Assembly (NCBI RefSeq): GCF_000186225.1
Contig: NC_014933.1
Location: forward strand, 2,852,001-2,916,000
DNA: 64,000 nucleotides
Reading direction: 5' to 3'
Origin: Bacteroides helcogenes P 36-108
GTDB taxonomy: Bacteria; Bacteroidota; Bacteroidia; Bacteroidales; Bacteroidaceae
A program made the position numbers and the translations under genes. Positions 62,702-64,000 of this stretch are shown piece by piece. Each line of letters opens with the position of its first letter. Position 1 is the stretch's first letter. The notes below the pieces were generated by a model. It was not told where the DNA came from, searched no databases, and saw only the letters and a program-made list of their open reading frames with translations.

Positions 62702-62935
62702 GTTCAGGCTGGCGTTTCATAAAAAATCTCCACCCGTTGGGTCGTATTCAGGCCTTCGGTTTTCTGAAAAACTTGCTCTTGCTCCTTACAACACCTTTTG
62801 ATGCAGCGTAAAAAAGGCGAAACATACCGCGTAGCGACAGGCGACGCAGAAAAAAAAAGCTCCAATCAGGGAAACAGCCAATTAGATAAGGCTCACACCC
62901 GGAAGCTCAAGGTTCAACATAAAATTTGCAGCATT

Positions 62936-63133
62936 ATGAAAACATTCACTTACAAACAGGCTATCGAGGTTTTGAACAAGTATTTCAAAGGGTACAGGGT
63001 ACTCAAGAAGTTTGACGGCATCAGGGAACTAAGTATTCTTTTTCGGGATGCAAACGGCAAAAAGTGGGAACTGCTTTCAACGGCTGACCCCTATTTTCAG
63101 ACGGTAGAGGACTATGTAATCATTGAGGCATAA
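62936..63133 (+). CDS. Small conjugative-element protein
   Basis: A 65-residue protein (MKTFTYKQAIEVLNKYFKGY) of a type found near the regulatory modules of Bacteroides conjugative elements; function unknown. An in-frame upstream start at 62798 would pass through the junction region and is not favoured. Confidence 0.6.
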   Translation: MKTFTYKQAIEVLNKYFKGYRVLKKFDGIRELSILFRDANGKKWELLSTADPYFQTVEDYVIIEA

Positions 63134-63166
63134 TATTTTAATACGTAAATTTTAACTCATAGAATT

Positions 63167-63559
63167 ATGAAAAAGGAAAGAGACGGGAAAAAAGAACATG
63201 AGGCGCGTCTTCTGAAAAGACAGCAGCTAAAAACATTATCGCAGTCTTTGGTCGCCCGTAGGGAATTGGGCGAATACATGGGAAACGAGGACGACACAGT
63301 AAACGGTCTGTTACGGTTTTACTACGCTTGTAAAGGATATACCAACCTAAAGACTTTTAAGGAGTGGAAAGAGACAGGTTATAGTGTCCGCAAAGGTGAA
63401 AAGGCGCTGTTGATATGGGGGAAGCCCATTGTGTCGAAATCGGAAAAGCAACGTATTGAGGAACAGAAAATGCAGGGTAAGGAAGAAGAAGCGAAAGAGG
63501 ATTTTTTTCCGTTGTGCTATCTTTTTGCGGAAAGCCAAGTGCACAAATCCAATGAATAG
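63167..63559 (+). CDS. ArdC-like N-terminal-domain protein
   Basis: A 130-residue protein with the ArdC/DUF1738-like ssDNA-binding pattern: TNLKTFKEWKETGYSVRKGE followed by KALLIWGKP, then FPLCYLFAESQV. ArdC-type proteins protect incoming single-stranded DNA during conjugation. It has no C-terminal metallopeptidase domain, so it is a stand-alone binding domain. It marks the start of conjugative-element genes. Confidence 0.7.
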   Translation: MKKERDGKKEHEARLLKRQQLKTLSQSLVARRELGEYMGNEDDTVNGLLRFYYACKGYTNLKTFKEWKETGYSVRKGEKALLIWGKPIVSKSEKQRIEEQKMQGKEEEAKEDFFPLCYLFAESQVHKSNE

Positions 63560-63612
63560 ATTAATCTCTATTATATAAATCATTAATTATTAATTTTTTA
63601 AATTTTAAAGAC

Positions 63613-64000
63613 ATGGAAAAAGAAGTAAAAACAATCGGTGAAGAAGTAGTTAAAGCAGTAGAGACAATGAAAGAAGCGGGTAAGGCGGAAAAAGAGGCTC
63701 CAAAAGAACAACCCGTGAAAGAGGAAAAGCCGACCGATACACCGGCCAAAGGTAAGAAAAGTGCAAAAAAGGATGAAGCGGCCAAATTGCAAGAGGAAAT
63801 AAACCGTAAAACGAAAGAATTGGAGAAATGTTTGGCCGAACTCGAAAGGAAAAAAGAGATTTCCCGCCAACGTACTGCATTCATCAACGCTATGGATAAG
63901 TTGGATGAAGCGACAGGAAAATTAAAAGAAGAAAATTCCTTTGAAACGCCCCTTTATAAATTGCGGTTTGTGGAAGCTTCGAGCTACGGCAACAATAGCG
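63613..64000 (+). CDS. Lys/Glu-rich coiled-coil protein (runs off window end)
   Basis: The first 129 codons of a longer gene (MEKEVKTIGEEVVKAVETMK). The N-terminal 60 residues are a Lys/Glu/Pro-rich linker and the following 50 form a coiled coil (KLQEEINRKTKELEKCLAEL). It belongs with the ArdC-like gene upstream (53 bp). Function unknown. Confidence 0.6.
   Translation, partial: MEKEVKTIGEEVVKAVETMKEAGKAEKEAPKEQPVKEEKPTDTPAKGKKSAKKDEAAKLQEEINRKTKELEKCLAELERKKEISRQRTAFINAMDKLDEATGKLKEENSFETPLYKLRFVEASSYGNNS

Larger units (their letters stand above)
62128..62935. other. Gene-poor junction region
   Basis: No convincing gene lies in these 808 bp. It contains a small palindrome (TTCCATTTTAATGGAA, 62331), a 26-bp perfect inverted repeat (62413-62481), a second stem (CCCGGTT/AACCGGG region near 62530-62570) and a minus-strand promoter (62672-62701). 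Phage-type genes end to the left and conjugative-element genes begin to the right, so a recombination junction may lie here. Confidence 0.6.

Noticed and set aside
62617..62811. 64-codon frame in the junction region
   Set aside because: Crosses the minus-strand promoter and has no family features; treated as non-coding.

Overview
The window is from a Bacteroides-type chromosome (Bacteroides or Phocaeicola, order Bacteroidales). Evidence: a B. thetaiotaomicron-like xylose operon with a Nudix-type regulator, TonB receptor/lipoprotein pairs, DUF4296 and DksA neighbours of lspA, and promoters of the Bacteroides form (-33 TTG, 19-20 bp gap, -7 TAnnTTTG) in front of many genes. Starts given here were often shortened to the ATG that lies downstream of such a promoter.

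Chromosomal part (1-47.3 kb). Minus strand 1-5.5 kb: ileS, a DksA/TraR-like protein, lspA and a truncated DUF4296 lipoprotein. 5.6-6.0 kb: remains of an aspartyl protease gene. 6.3-7.8 kb: GNAT-nitrilase fusion. 7.9-11.9 kb: cobalamin riboswitch followed by class I ribonucleotide reductase nrdA-nrdB. 12-13.2 kb: exported phosphodiesterase. 13.3-18.4 kb (minus): Nudix regulator, xylB, xylA and xylose transporter. 18.8-19.7 kb: fabD. 19.8-27.0 kb: TPP riboswitch and a thiamine operon thiS-thiE-thiG-thiC-thiH-thiF-tenI-thiD. 27.1-33.4 kb: patatin, alpha-amylase-family enzyme, DUF2461, YhcH-like protein, branching enzyme. 33.4-39.0 kb: TPR protein, YecH-like protein, lipoprotein, PepSY-like protein and a urea transporter. 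Two paralogous small RNA loci in opposite orientation flank the last two. 39.0-43.5 kb (minus): a probable metal operon (His-rich protein, TonB receptor, lipoprotein, NlpE-like lipoprotein). 43.6-47.4 kb (minus): a TonB receptor with a terminator inside its leader, plus a DUF4374 lipoprotein, resembling a xenosiderophore system.

Mobile part (47.5-64 kb). A phage-like module begins with a divergent repressor/Cro switch (the repressor gene is frameshifted at a 9-A tract) and a palindromic operator. It continues with a CHC2 primase-helicase, a GTAC-rich palindromic regulatory region, and a structural/packaging block: ClpP-type prohead protease, candidate major capsid protein, unknown proteins, a single-HKD PLD-like protein, and small and large terminase subunits. 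No integrase, portal, tail or lysis gene is visible. After an 800-bp gene-poor stretch with a 26-bp perfect inverted repeat, genes typical of Bacteroides conjugative elements begin (ArdC-like) and run off the end. The element is therefore an incomplete prophage, a capsid-forming phage satellite, or a phage/ICE chimera; the window cannot decide.

Functional links: vitamin status controls two loci through riboswitches (B12 to nrdAB, TPP to thi). The two TonB loci suggest metal or siderophore acquisition.
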